Notes: a model not told the origin generated them from the sequence alone. DNA of 64,000 bases from Xylona heveae TC161 (GCF_001619985.1 NW_017264197.1:806001-870000), one strand, 5' to 3'. Positions 35,755 through 48,059 are shown, numbered from the stretch's first letter. Numbers and translations are program-made.

Positions 35755-37972
35755 ATGACATCGCACACAATGCCCACGGCTGCTTATGCCGTGGGTATCA
35801 TTGGCATGGGCGACATGGGCAAGATGTATGCCCGAAAGATTAGTGACGCAGGTTGGAGGTAATCTATACCATTTTCTCCTTATGACTTTGAAAGTCATTT
35901 TGCTTTCGCGCAAGGTACGTTTCATTTTACCTTTATTATTCGCACCTGTTTGCAATGATGACTTGAGTGCATTTGGCTCGAGTACTGTCTTCTGTCCGGA
36001 ACGCAACCATCTTGGTCCGCTTACCTTAAGGAAGGCCGTCTATGATGTAAAATCTCAGCTACCTTATTTCTTTTTGTCTGAAATCATCTTCCATACTCTT
36101 TCAGTCTTCTGTCACCATTTCTTGATCGAAGCTAACTGGTCTCAATAGTAGCACGTAGTACTAGATGTTTGGTATTTGTGGTAGACAGGTCGTACATGCT
36201 AATGCTGGTTCAACTCAGAGTCCACGCTTGTGATAGATTGGATAAATATGAAAGCCTGAAAGAGGAGTTTGAGGGTCGGGTAAAGGCGCTTGTACATAGA
36301 CAATTGAGTTGCAGAATGCTGAGACTTGTGTGTAGAAGAATGTGCAAATATTTCCGAATGGCCATTTAGTATCCCGATCGAGCGACTATATTATCTATAG
36401 CGTCGAGGCGGAAGCAATTGACAAAGTGGTATCTTTATATGGACCATGTATGCCTTTCTACACCTTGCTGTTGCTCGGTGAGGTACTGATCTTCATGTAG
36501 CCACCAAGCAGGGCGCAATTGTTGGAGGTCAGACCTCCTGTAAAGCACCCGAAATTGCCGCTTTTAAAAAGCATCTTCCCGATGATGTCGACATTGTATC
36601 TTGCCACTCTCTTCATGGTCCGAATGTTGACCCGAGAGGCCAACCATTGGTAAAAGAAAAAAAGCCAGGCCACCTTATCCACAATACGCGTTAATGACAT
36701 CCTATAGGTTCTTATAAAGCACAGAGCTTCTCAGGAGAGCTTCGATTTAGTCGAGCGCATCCTATCTTGTTTTGGCTCAAAGCACGTCTATCTTTCGGCA
36801 GAACAGCATGATCGTATCACGGCTGACACGCAAGCCGCGACCCATGCTGCTTTTCTAAGGTATGACGTTCATCTCAGTGCAACTCATATATGACTACTAA
36901 TCTCCAGGTTAGTATGGGCACAGCTTGGCGCGCAAACAATCAGTTCCCCTGGGAAATCAACCGATATGTGGGAGGAATTGAAAACGTGAAGATCAATGTA
37001 ACCTTGCGAATCTACTCGAATAAATGGCACGTCTATGCCGGCTTGGCCATTTTAAACCCCTGGGCAAAAGAGCAGATTCGGCAATATGCACAATCGGTCA
37101 CGGAATTGTATAAGCTTATGCTAGGAGGTCATAGGGAAGAGCTCGCCCAACGAATCAGGACAGCAGGTGCAGCTGTCTTCAAGCCAGGTACCGGCGATGA
37201 GGACTTACTACTTCGCGACGAAGTACTTGACCGCTTTTCTCTTGGGAAAGTTCCAGAGAAGCGAATGCCAAATAACCATCTAAGCCTGCTCGCAATGGTT
37301 GACTGTTGGTGGAAGCTCGGAATAGTCCCTTACGATCATATGATCTGTTCTACCCCGGTACGCATTCTTTTTCCTTCTTTCAATTTCGAAGCTGTAGCGT
37401 TGCTGCTTTTCGACTCTTCTGAGTAGCGCTATATTCTCTTCATTCATCTTTCATTTGACCGACCGCGAAGCCTGTCAAATCATAACTCTTAAAGTTACTG
37501 ACGAAAATGGTACCCCACAGCTTTTCCGACTCTGGCTCGGCGTGACCGAGTATCTTTACCGCAAACCTGACCTACTGGAAGAGGTCATCCGTGTTTCTGT
37601 TGAAGACGATACCTTCAGGTCCGACGATTTAGAATTTACATTTGCTGCTAGGGTAAGTGCATAATGTCGGGGGGATTTCACTAAATCTATTTTCGTCCTT
37701 CCTGGATGCGCGGGCTTAGGGGGAAAGACAATGTGACCTTCTCGGAAGATTTACGACTCTTCAAGATTTACTGTTCCATGTTCAGGAACCTTTTTCAAAT
37801 CTAAATACTAACTGTCAAATATTAGGGATGGAGCGAATGCGTCAGCTTCGGTAACTTTGCCAGTTACCAAGATCGATTTGAACAGATCCAGAAGTATTTT
37901 GCCCCCCGCTTTCCTGAAGCCACAAGGGTGGGGAATGAAATGATCAAGACAATCTTGGAGAGGACCAGATAA
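35755..37972 (+). CDS. TYR1: Prephenate dehydrogenase (NADP+)
   Basis: Converts prephenate to 4-hydroxyphenylpyruvate with NADP+, the branch of aromatic synthesis leading to tyrosine. The eight exons are 35755-35858, 36219-36279, 36336-36447, 36501-36649, 36708-36859, 36913-37357, 37521-37652 and 37826-37972; all phases agree and give 433 residues. The N-terminal Rossmann fold has the Gly-rich GIIGMGDMGKMYA. Other family segments are GHLVSRSSDYIIYSVEA, GAIVGGQTSCKAPE, SCHSLHGPNVDP, AEQHDRITADTQAATHAAFLS and NNQFPWE. The exon 2/3 junction is fixed by phase: donor CGG|GTAAAG and acceptor GTGTAG|AAG. The first intron, 360 nt, is much longer than most of the others (52-173 nt). Confidence 0.93.
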
Positions 37973-39052
37973 GATTTGCACCTTTCCTTTTTTTCTCCCC
38001 CCTTTTGAATTTCTGGCATCGGCGTTGCGGAGCGGTCTTAATTGAAGATTTGATACACCTGGAGCGCAATTGTCGGTGTTTATGTCCAACTAGAACTCAA
38101 CATGCTTTCATATTTGACCTATTTCTTCCTTCACCAGGCGTGAAGCTTAGTCTTATTAATTGAATGAAGCATATTAAGCTCGTCATGCTTAGCGCTGAGA
38201 AACCAGCGTCATGATATCTTGATGCAAAATTGGTGCAGATGTTCGGGGCAAGCTATTGGAATGCTCATGGCATGGATCCAACGAGCATTTTACTTGTCAA
38301 TAAATTCGAAGACCAATGTCTTCCACAGTCTAGCAATTTAGCCATTATCAGGAAATGTACGTATGTGTGGACATCTAATACAAGAGCTTCATGATGGGGC
38401 ATAGTTTGAGAAAGCGCAATCCACCAAACCAAAATGAGGCACATCAAGCACTGGTAGAAGCAGTGAAATTCGCATTTTGCAATGGTACTCTTCTATTCGA
38501 TGAAGATACAGATATAAGGTACGTAGGTGTGTGATCGCATGGGAGCATAACACAAACAAGCACTGCGTAGTCGACGTCCTGTGCCGAGTAAATTTGAGAG
38601 CCGTCGGTTTCGACTGCCAATTTCAGTATTAGACAGTTCGGCGGTATCCGATAGCGATGGTTCGCTCCAGTCCGATAGCATGACCATCTACAAATTTATC
38701 ATTGGTGGATCCGAAAGCGGTGTATCTGCCCCAGGTCAAAAGGCCCAAATTGAACGCTCATGACATCCAATCAGGAGTATTTCCCGTCGTACTTAGATGC
38801 CTTTCCTGGCAAAATTCCACATCGTTCGGTCCCTGGTCCGGCTAAAGGCGGGGACCCTCTCTGGAGATACCTGGTCCAAATACACCGTGCATGCTTTACA
38901 TGATACCCCTTCTCCGCTCTACCTTATCTAACATCTTTCATTACTTTCTGCCACAAGTTTTTCTTCTTTTTCAAAGATTCTTTTGGCAGTTGTAGAGTAC
39001 CTGATTCTTTCCCTTCTCATTTTTGTTTCGTGCTCCAACAGTTGTGGGCATC
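37973..39052. other. Intergenic region upstream of catalase
   Basis: No gene is supported in these 1.08 kb. The right half should be the catalase promoter; it has a CCCCT word (38906-38910, a stress-element core) and C/T-rich leader sequence after 38930. A CAG|TTG junction just before the ATG (about 39040) could mark a 5' UTR intron. Confidence 0.5.
38906..38910 (-). promoter_or_regulatory. Candidate stress response element (CCCCT/AGGGG) upstream of catalase
   Basis: One copy of the five-base STRE core lies 143 bp before the catalase start. Such a short word occurs often by chance, so this is only suggestive. Confidence 0.25.
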
Positions 39053-40733
39053 ATGGCACCTCAGGATAACAAAAAGCCCTTTTATACTACTTCCAACGGC
39101 TGTCCGGTCTTCGATCCTGAGGCTGCGCAGAGGATTGGCCACAATGGACCCCTCCTACTGCAGGACTTCAATCTGATTGATCTGCTTGCTCATTTCGATC
39201 GTGAGCGTATTCCGGAGCGTGTGGTCCATGCCAAGGGTGCTGGTGCTTATGGAGAATTCGAAGTGACTGACGATATTAGCGACATTGTTAGTAAATCCAT
39301 ACTAGAATATCGCTAAGAACCAGAAACCGTTCTAACTTTCTCTCGCAGTGCTCTATTGATATGCTGAATGGCATTGGCAAGAAAACTCAGTGCATTGCTC
39401 GATTCTCCACTGTCGGCGGTGAAAAGGGTTCAGCGGACAGCGCGCGTGACCCTAGAGGATTCGCGATCAAATTCAAGAGCGAGGAAGGAAATTGGGATTG
39501 GGTCTTTAATAATACTCCCATCTTCTTCCTACGAGATCCAACGAAATTCCCCATTTTCATCCACACGCAGAAGCGCAACCCTCAGACCAACTTGAAAGAT
39601 GCGACCATGTTCTGGGATTACCTCTCGACTCATCAGGAGTCGGCGCACCAGGTCATGCACCTGTTCAGCGATCGTGGCACGCCTTACTCATACCGACACA
39701 TGAACGGATACTCTGGTCATACATATAAGTTCACGAAGCCAGACGGCACCTTCAATTATGTTCAGATCCATTGCAAGACCGACCAGGGCAACAAGACGTT
39801 CAATAACGAAGAAGCAACCAAGATCGCTTCCGAGAACCCGGACTGGCATACCCAGGACCTGTTTGAGGCTATCGAGAAAGGGCGACACCCATCTTGGACA
39901 GTATATGTTCAAGTCCTCTCCCCTGAACAAGCCGAGAAGTTTAGATGGAACGTCTTTGATTTGACGAAAGTTTGGCCTCAAAAGGAGGTGCCTCTTCGGC
40001 GGATCGGCAAGCTTACTCTGAATAAAAATGTATTTCATCGAAATCTTCTGCAAAAGGCTTTGCGAGTTGAATGCTAATATCCCGAATAGCCCGAAAACTA
40101 CTTTGCCGAGATTGAGCAGGCTGCATTCTCACCATCGCACCTTGTCCCGGGCGTTGAGCCCTCAGCGGACCCTGTCCTCCAGTCTAGGCTCTTTTCGTAA
40201 GCCCGTCAGCTCCATTTAATGTGAAAGAAGCATCCTGAACTAACTGCTATTCAAGTTATCCCGATACTCATCGTCACCGCCTTGGTGTGAATTACCAGCA
40301 AATCCCTGTCAATTGCCCGCTTCGCGCTTTCAACCCTTACCAGCGAGACGGTTTTATGACCATTAATGGCAACCATGGTGCTCTGCCTAACTATCCTTCC
40401 ACTGTGAGCCTCAATATGCAGTACAAGCCTGTCAAGGCCAGTCAGCAGCACGAGAAATGGGTCGGCGCAGTGACCTGCGAGCAGCTCCCTGTGTCCGACG
40501 AGGATTTCGTTCAGCCGGCCGCTTTGTGGGAGGTGCTTGGCCGGACTCCTGGTCAGCAAGAAAACCTTGTGTCCAATGTCGCTGGACATCTCTCTGGTGC
40601 GATCCAGCAGGTCCGACAACAGACCTATGGCATGTTCAGAAGGATCAATAATGACCTCGGAGCTCGTATTGAGAAGTTGACTGAGGAGAAGGTTGCTCAG
40701 GCTCATGCCAAGCCGGCGCAGCCGAAGCTATAA
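39053..40733 (+). CDS. Small-subunit haem catalase, probably peroxisomal
   Basis: Breaks down hydrogen peroxide to water and oxygen. The four exons are 39053-39286, 39349-40029, 40090-40196 and 40256-40733; phases agree and give 499 residues, the normal length of clade III small-subunit catalases. The distal haem histidine is His59 in [15 protein letters not shown]; the haem-ligand tyrosine is in [14 protein letters not shown] (about residue 342); [15 protein letters not shown] carries the distal Asn region. There is no signal peptide. The C-terminus ends in PKL, a weak variant of the peroxisomal PTS1 signal, so peroxisomal location is likely but not certain. Large-subunit secreted catalases have about 720 residues and are excluded. 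Filamentous fungi usually hold several catalases; I do not assign an Aspergillus cat letter. Confidence 0.93.
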
Positions 40734-42093
40734 TTGGACATATATTATTATTATTCTTCTGGTGCCTCATTTTAGAGAATTCTCTTTCTCATCTCCTTTT
40801 TTCCACGGCGATTTTGGCGTGTATCGACGATGAAGCGGGTTGTTGCTTAAGTTACAAGCCTTGTTGGATAGCCTACAGGAATCACTCATCCTCAAAATAA
40901 GGGCAAAAAGTTTCAAAACAATAAAGCCATCTCGGGAAGGTGCAATCATTCTCGCAGGTCACATGTTATCCAAACATGAAATTTCCTCAATTCATCAACG
41001 CATTAATGCAAAATCCAGTAAGCAAAGCAATTCAATATTGTTGCCGGACTTGAACGTGATTGTTTCATTGTAACCGAGGCACTTGAGCGATGATGAGATC
41101 AACAAGTTGCACGCCAAATGAAACATATTGCCAGGATCCATATTAATGACAGGTAACCGGTAATAATATAAGAATGATGAAAGAGAGCCGCTAGCTGATG
41201 TTATGTCCCGTATTATTATTATTCAAAGTGATGACATGCAGGGAAAGGGGTCCTAAAAATTTCGGGTCCAAACGGCTCTAGAACTGCGTCCCCTCCCAAG
41301 CCGTTTGCGCAATTCGCGTGCGGAGACGCGCAAATTGTGACGATCGATTGTTTCAGCATAGGTGGGGGACTTCTCCCGAAAACACACGGAGGGCCCTCGG
41401 GCATAGTAGAAACTTGGCAACTTGACGACCCTGACGACAAAGCCGCAAAAGTTGCCTCGGTGACCTCGGGGGATCGGAGGCAGAGGGGCAGCAAAGTGCT
41501 GGCGGCTACAGGTGATTCGTTGTAAACTCTGTAGAGGGGGAAGGAGCGCCACACCTTGGGGGGAGTTCTTCCAACTCCGCGCCCGATTAACCATGACGTC
41601 ACTTGACTAGTTATTCCAAGGGTCGTCAGCTGCCATCCCGTCATTGTCGCCGTTTAGACCCCGCAGGTGCTCACCTTTCTATTTGCGGGACAACTCAGGA
41701 TCTTCCCCACATGAGGTAGCCAAGGTTCATCTTGGAAGGGGCTAAGGTCCTCTGGTCGCTGCTAAAGGTTGCTTAACTGGTTTGACGGTATAGGTGCAGT
41801 GATGTAGTTTGAGCTGCTGCTAGGGAGTGGCAAATCAACGCATATATAATCGTGGCCGGGGAGGAAAGCTTTTTGGTTCTTTCCATTCTATATACTTTTA
41901 ACGTTCATACTCCAAAAAAATCACAAGTGGACTAGTTCTACAATCAGCATTACTCTGTATGTTCCCATATTAGGCCGCGCTCCTTTTGTGCCTCTTGGGT
42001 TGCTATAGAACGACATCACTGACTGGGTCATTCCTGGATAAGCAGACATCTAATACCTCCAATTTCTTTTTTCTACAATCAAATTCAATCAAA
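40734..42093. other. Intergenic region upstream of the glycine-rich protein gene
   Basis: No gene is supported in these 1.36 kb. The right end contains a TATA-like element and a leader sequence. The A/G-poor stretch 41890-42093 contains possible 5' UTR splice signals (GTATGT at 41957, several TAG/CAG before 42094), so the leader may be spliced. Confidence 0.5.
41841..41848 (+). promoter_or_regulatory. TATA-like element for the glycine-rich protein gene
   Basis: ATATATAA lies 253 bp before the ATG. Clear TATA boxes are typical of strongly induced fungal genes; the distance to the ATG would require a long or spliced leader. Confidence 0.4.
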
Positions 42094-42603
42094 ATGTCCG
42101 GCAACCAGCAGCAGCCCGGTTAGTAATTTCTTGTTCCCCCTTGAACGAGACCCCAGCGAGCCCGCAACCCCCCTTCTTGCTGGTATCAGAGAAGCTTTAC
42201 AGTTTCCCCCGAAAGCTTTTCCGGTGCCAGAGGAGAAGGGGCCACACTGACTCATGACTGACGCTTAGATCTCCTTGGAGGTTTGTTAGGCAACTTGGTG
42301 GGTGGTTTGACTGATACTGTTGGCAAAACTGTTGGCGGCGTGACTGGCACTCTCGGCGACACTGTCGGCGGCTTGGGCAAAACTGTCGGAGGCGTTGGCC
42401 AGGGCCTCGGTGACACCACCAAGGGAGTTGGCTCGACTGTCCAGGGCGCCACAAGTGGTGGCCAGCAGCAGGGCGAGGAGACCATTGGCGGAAAGAAGCA
42501 GAGTATGTCGAAGTTCCTTCCCTCATGTGAAATCGAAAATACGATCAGATTGTACTAACTTTCTCAAACTTTTTTAGCTGCTCAAAACCCCCTCGGATTG
42601 TAA
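42094..42603 (+). CDS. Small glycine-rich TVGG-repeat protein, function unknown
   Basis: Exons 42094-42118, 42269-42502 and 42578-42603 join in phase (94 residues). Apart from a short N-terminal MSGNQQQP and the C-terminal AQNPLGL, the protein is a run of imperfect 11-12 residue repeats of the form G-L/V-G-x-T-V-G-G, for example GLTDTVGKTVGG, VTGTLGDTVGG and LGKTVGGVGQGLGD. It has no signal peptide, cysteine or aromatic residue. The pattern recalls small stress-linked fungal proteins and LEA-type helices, which fold on membranes or on drying, but I do not recognise a named family. The TATA-like promoter and A-rich start context (CAAAATG) suggest high or induced expression. I infer only that this is a real, spliced gene. 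Confidence 0.78.
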
Positions 42604-42836
42604 ATGACTATCGTTATGACTGGCTTTCTGAGCTTATGTCGCAAGCTTCTGTTATGATTTTGCATGGAACCAACTGTTGTGGGATATTTCATGATACTGG
42701 GCTGGGAACTTCTTTTTTGATTCGTTGATTGTATTTTTATGAAACTTAAGCTTCTTGCTTCAATGACCACTATGAATAATACGAACGATTGGTCTTAAAT
42801 TAAACTCCTTATTCTGCCGTGAAACTTCCAAACTTT

Positions 42837-43914
42837 TCACTTGTCTGTCCATGCCGGGTTTTGATTTTTTTCAACAAACGCTTTCATACCTAGATGGACA
42901 AAGGTCAGAGCCGCCATTGCGTTTTGTGAAATTGGTATATTCCGGTAAAACTTACCGATCTTCTGATCTTGGCTTCCAAATAAGCTGTGGAACACTCGCC
43001 GTTCGTACTCGACCCCGTCTCGTAGTCCCAGCTCTTGACTTTTATTGACAACCTCTTTTGCTGCTTTTACAGCGACCTTGCTCTTGCTGGAAATTTCCGC
43101 CGCAGTATCCAGAGCGGCTTCGAGACACTTCTCCGAGCTTTCAAACACTCGGGCTGCCAAGCCCCATTCACCGGCCTGAGTGCCGGATATGCTCCGACCA
43201 GTGAGTATCATTTCCATGGCGCGTGACTTGCCAATAGCCCTTGTCAGCCGCTGACTGCCACCGGCGCCCGGAATGATGCCCAGTTTAATCTCTGGCTGGC
43301 CAAAAGTCGCTGAGCTTGAGCAGTAGAGGATATCTGCCATCATAGCAAGCTCGCAACCACCCCCTAGAGCATAACCGTTTACTGCACTAATGATCGGCTT
43401 TTTAATAGCCGTTGTCTGGGCAGACCAGAGCTCGATGAAATCAGTGGTATACGCATCCGAAAAGGTCAGGTCTTTCATTTCCTTGATATCCGCGCCAGCT
43501 ACAATGAGATATTAGCACAGGACTATTTTTTCGCGATCAGTGGATTGGGGTCTCTACCTGCAAAAGCAGAATTACTGCCGGTGATGACCGTTGCTCCAAT
43601 TTCAGGATCTTGATCGAACCTTTGGAGTGCTGCATTGAGCTCTCGGAAAAGCGGCGTGCAGAGTGCATTACGTGCTTTTGGGCGATTCAAAGTAACTGAT
43701 TCAAAGTGGCAACCATTAGTCTTGGAAATGAAATATGGCATTGATTGAAAGTGATCGTTTAAGTCATACTCAGGCCGACGCCAGGCTTCGGCGTTGAAAC
43801 CAACAGGTATTCATATGAAGATTGAGAGGCAGTCGAGTTTAATCTAATAAATTTAGTCCGAGGTAGAGCAACAAATTTGACGGCCACTGGCCTCAAAGAC
43901 ATCAATCGATTCAT
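42837..43914 (-). CDS. Mitochondrial short-chain enoyl-CoA hydratase (crotonase family)
   Basis: Hydrates trans-2-enoyl-CoA in mitochondrial beta-oxidation and branched-chain amino acid breakdown. The four exons (coding order) are 43914-43770, 43695-43558, 43498-42956 and 42889-42837; phases agree and give 292 residues. The first 35 or so residues (MNRLMSLRPVAVKFVALPRTK) form a basic amphipathic targeting sequence. Crotonase features are AAGADIKEM (oxyanion hole, substrate loop), NGYALGGGCELAMMADI with the first catalytic Glu, and GQPEIKLGIIPGAGGSQRL with the second. Both catalytic glutamates being present supports a hydratase over an isomerase or hydrolase. The end is KNQNPAWTDK. It is divergent from RER1 across 532 bp. 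Confidence 0.92.
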
Positions 43915-44446
43915 GCTTAAGTAGATTCAGTAGAAAATTAGGCTAGATTGGATCTCGATATTATGGTTTTAAAGTGTTGATTTCGTGAAGACAGGAGCGC
44001 ATCCGTTGCCAACCGAAGAGAAGCCGAGGGACGGAGGGGGATGGCATTCCGGGGTAAAGCCACAAGGAGCAAAAGAGACCATGTGAGGAGCGTTGCGGAG
44101 TAATGAATACCTTCAGAATCATGTAAAGGACGTGCGATGCCAAGTACCTTGAACTCTATCGTTTGACAACTGAAATTCACCGCCAAGCTTCGTTTCAGGG
44201 ACGTCCGATATGGGAGACAATGCGGCGATTGCCGACAATAGCGAACCTTAACCTGTTCAGGACTGTCGCGTCGTGGCCAGAGCGTTTTCTCCTAGAACTT
44301 GGTGTAAACTTCAACATCATCCCAACGACTGCCTCTGAGTTCAAGTGGCGCGGAAAGGTCCTTCCAAACCCCAGCGACATCACTTTCAAGGTGCAGGATC
44401 TCTATCCTGTTCAGGCGGCTTGTCTCCCTACCGTCTTCCCAGCGCA
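43915..44446. promoter_or_regulatory. Divergent promoter region, enoyl-CoA hydratase and RER1
   Basis: This 532 bp must contain both promoters. A stretch of open frame on the + strand runs into the RER1 exon from 44163, but it has no similarity I know and the RER1 family start is at 44447. Confidence 0.5.
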
Positions 44447-45203
44447 ATGGATGTCCCAGAACCTGAGCAGACCCCTTTTGGGGTGGTCTCTGAACATACT
44501 TCACGCTTCGCAAGGGTAAAGTAATCTCTCAGTGCATCGGCGTGAAGTTTTCATGTTTTATTTTGCAAATCGTGCTAATAGTTTGTTATAGCAATATCAG
44601 AACTACCTGGACAAGTCCACGCCTCACACCAAATATCGTTGGGCTGGTACCGGCGTGCTCCTGCTTGTTTTCATGCTTAGGATAGTCCTCGCGCAGGGTT
44701 GGTACATTGGTATTGTTTACCCTATTCCCCTTTATTAGATGATACACGGGGCTGACTCACTATAGTTTGCTACACGGTTGGAATCTATCTACTGAATCTC
44801 TTCCTTGCTTTTCTGCAACCCAAATTCGACCCTTCGATTGAACAAGATGAGGGCATGGAGGACGGCGCTGCCGGTGGCCTTCCCACCAAGCAAGACGAAG
44901 AGTTCAGGCCGTTCATTCGGAGACTTCCCGAGTTCAAGTTCTGGTACTCTGCGACCCGGGCCCTGGCGATTGGATTTGTCTGCACCTGGTTCGAGATTTT
45001 TGACATTCCCGTCTTCTGGCCGATTCTGGTCGTTTACTGGTTCATCCTGTTTTGTCTGACGAGTATGTACATGAATCATCCGAGAGTGTGTGAGAAACAA
45101 GAAGCTAATTTTCTTTACAGTGAGGAGACAAATCCAGCACATGATCAAGTACAGATACGTGCCGTTTTCGATTGGAAAGACTCGGTACAATCGAGCCAAT
45201 TGA
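44447..45203 (+). CDS. RER1: ER retrieval receptor Rer1
   Basis: Golgi membrane protein that returns escaped ER membrane proteins (such as Sec12-type cargo) in COPI vesicles. Exons 44447-44515, 44592-44709, 44766-45062 and 45121-45203 join in phase and give 188 residues, the usual length. Four hydrophobic segments are visible: [54 protein letters not shown] and [17 protein letters not shown]. The loop KFDPSIE and the conserved [16 protein letters not shown] lie between segments two and three, and [20 protein letters not shown] ends the protein. I stop at TGA 45201-45203 (GKTRYNRAN); a GT at 45184 could in theory be spliced to a later exon but would add a strange hydrophobic tail. Confidence 0.93.
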
Positions 45204-48059
45204 GCGGAAGGCGCTTGAGAGTGTCATTCTATTTTAATGATGATGACTTTTGCAGGTACATCTTTGGGGGTGATTACCTGCTCTTGATGGGCCCGTCTGT
45301 GGCCGTTCTCATTTCGGAGCCCTGGAATATTTTGTACTATTATCATTGGAATCTGGGAGTCATTTTGTCTTGAACCATGTGCTCTCCGATGGAAGCCCTT
45401 GTTCTTGTCCATTATGCACGTTCGAACAGAGGATACAGGATAAGTTGGTTGCGCAGTCAATATTGCCTCACGTACATGCTCTGATCTAGCCTCTATCGCT
45501 CCCATATGCCGCGATGCGAAATGAATGTATCGTTACTGTATTTAATATAGATTAGTTCTAATTGTCCTCACACGAAGAGAAGTTCAATCAAGATATTCAA
45601 GGATAAATGTTTGATCGGAATAGGAAGAGAATGAGTCCCTAGAGGCTTTTCTTGTTGCATAGGAAATCGGCCATTGCTAGGTCTTCCAATTCGAACAACA
45701 CATCTGCTGATGAGCTCCTGCATAGCCTTTATCAATGTCGATATAACAGTTACTGGACCTAGGGGCAGCGCCGCTGTTTGATGCTGGTTAGACTGAACGA
45801 TTGATATGTAGAAGATGCAATGCCGACATTAGTCCCGTCTGGACTTACAAGGGGGAAAAAGAATCGAGGAGCGTCAGGTGTCAACGTCGCAAGAAAATTT
45901 CCCCAATATTCAGCGGACGGTCTCCCGAGGCGAAAAAAAGTCGCGCTAACAATGAATTGATGCAATGGATGCATTAGAGTACTGATATGGTTGCTTAGAT
46001 CGAAACCAAACAAATCGTCATCACAGTCACATGTGAGTAATGTGTTCTGCCAAGGAAAGATTCTGGAAGGGAGCCATTTAATGAGAGTCGCCGATGACAA
46101 TAACAATGCACAAGATTGGTCGCTCCCTTTGTCTCTTTGAAGTGGGTGGCATTGCATAGAAGTGCGGCTACTTACCTACCTAGGAAAATGGATAGTCACC
46201 GCGGTATATCCATGTCTGTCCCGTTCATATAGATACCTTCTTTTCGATATTAAGCCACATATGAGAGAAACCCTCAATTGTCTCGTCGGCGCAAGGGGAC
46301 CATGTACAAAAAGGTACTTTTGATGATTGCAGCATGTGGATCGACCGGATGGGAAGTGACTTTCCATAGAGGCGCGGCAGCGTTGTGTCAGCCCACGCAT
46401 ACTGGTGGGCCCACGAATGGTTCCTAGACATGTATGCTCAAGCAGCATGGTGGTTTGAGGCAGCCTTACCAAGTAAATCTCCATTCCCTGGGGATCAGAC
46501 AAGAGGACGCCCAGGACATTGTATGTAGTTTTTGACGACAGCGACAGTTGAGGTTCCAACACTTGTCACTGGCACAGGATGTAAATGGACAAATTTAAAA
46601 GACACGGACTTCAATTTTAGGTATAATGAAACCGGTTTGGGAAGCAAATACTTTGAATGTTACCATTGAAAGCTACCTAGGCGCTGCCCATCTCTGGACC
46701 GGTTCCATTTGGGATACAGCCTAATCGATAGACACATATTAAAGGGATTGGTGATCGTACAGAGTGGCACACCCGTCTGAAAGGGCGAGACCTCCGCCGA
46801 GACTCCTAACCAAGGCCAAATGCAAGCAAACAGATCTTGAAGCCAATGCAGATTAAGCCATAATGAATCTACCAAGCGATGAGGAATTAATCGTCGTGCT
46901 GGCCTCAAGCACCAGAACTCAAATCGGAATTGCCTCCAGTGAATTACAAGACGCCCATTTTACTTTATGGTGAAGCGACAGAGGACAGATCGCTCAATGG
47001 ACTATGCGTTTATAGTTATACCTCATGTTGCAAAAAACTCGAACATAACGTGTCTTCATTTTTTAGGAAAAGAAGGTATGAAGGAAAACATTCTTTACCG
47101 GAAAAAGAATATTCACAAATAAATCACGTTACATGACGATGGTCGTACTTGCCTCTCCGAAAAAATCTACTGAAATCCCGTCGCACCGTCCCGATCCGAT
47201 CGATACCCTTGGCACCCCTAAATGGAAGGCGTGGTGAAATTACCAATCGGCTAACTGCTCAGAAATTGTGCCCGAGAAAATGTCAAATAGGGACAGAGTG
47301 ACACAACCTAGGTAATGATGCATCGATGGCGGTATAAATCACTTGGGTTTCTCTTAGGCAGCAAACCAGACAGCTAAACGATCCAGTCAACTCGATTATC
47401 TTTCGTAGGGAAATAGTAGAATGATAAAAAAAGCCCCAGCCGGCAAACACTTGAGTGCATTGTTCAGTGGTGGCTTACTGGCGCCTGGCGGAATGATGGT
47501 GGTGAATTCAACAATTGTGTGCGTGTCGTTACAGGTTAACCCACAAGCAGCGAAATTTCGCCCCAGGCTCTTCCTGCCCCCTTCGCCCTCCCGAACTTCT
47601 TTTTTCCTCCTACATCATCAACAAAACCTCCCCTCCTAATCTCACAACCAATTCTATTGCGGGTCCTCTTTGCCTTTGCAAAAGAGGACATTCGCCGGTT
47701 GTACAGATTTCTGTCTCAACCTCCTCATACTCTGGCGTCTCTTGATCGCCGGTCGAGTATCCACTCCTTTCCCTTTTGACGAGTGCGCCCGGTTCTGCTA
47801 GGCTTTTGCTCGCCCACCAGAAATCTCGGACAGGACAACCTTTTTTTTCCTACGTCCGGAGTTGTTGTACCCTCACCTTCCAATAGGTGTATTACAATTA
47901 TTGTCGTCGGTGCGCATCTTCTGATCTTTCAATCATTCGACCCCGGATTTGATATCCGGCATTTGGATACGAGAATAGACCTGACTTTTTCATCATCCTT
48001 TCAGGCCAAAAACCGCACGCATTTTGCAAAAAGAAGTTTCTTCCTTTGCAACCGATTTA
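45204..48059. other. 2.9 kb gene-free region upstream of eIF4G
   Basis: I find no protein gene. Open frames on the minus strand at 45759-46157 and 46176-46562 have no recognisable motif or spliced partner. The last 450 bp (from about 47570) are strongly C/T-rich and look like a long eIF4G 5' leader. Confidence 0.5.

Noticed and set aside
45184-45373. Extra RER1 exon after a GT at 45184 and an AG at 45255
   Set aside because: Splicing would add a long hydrophobic tail unlike Rer1; the unspliced stop gives the normal 188-residue protein.
45759-46562. Two minus-strand open frames between RER1 and eIF4G, considered as one spliced gene
   Set aside because: The translated segments share no motif and I found no donor/acceptor pair that would give a convincing protein.
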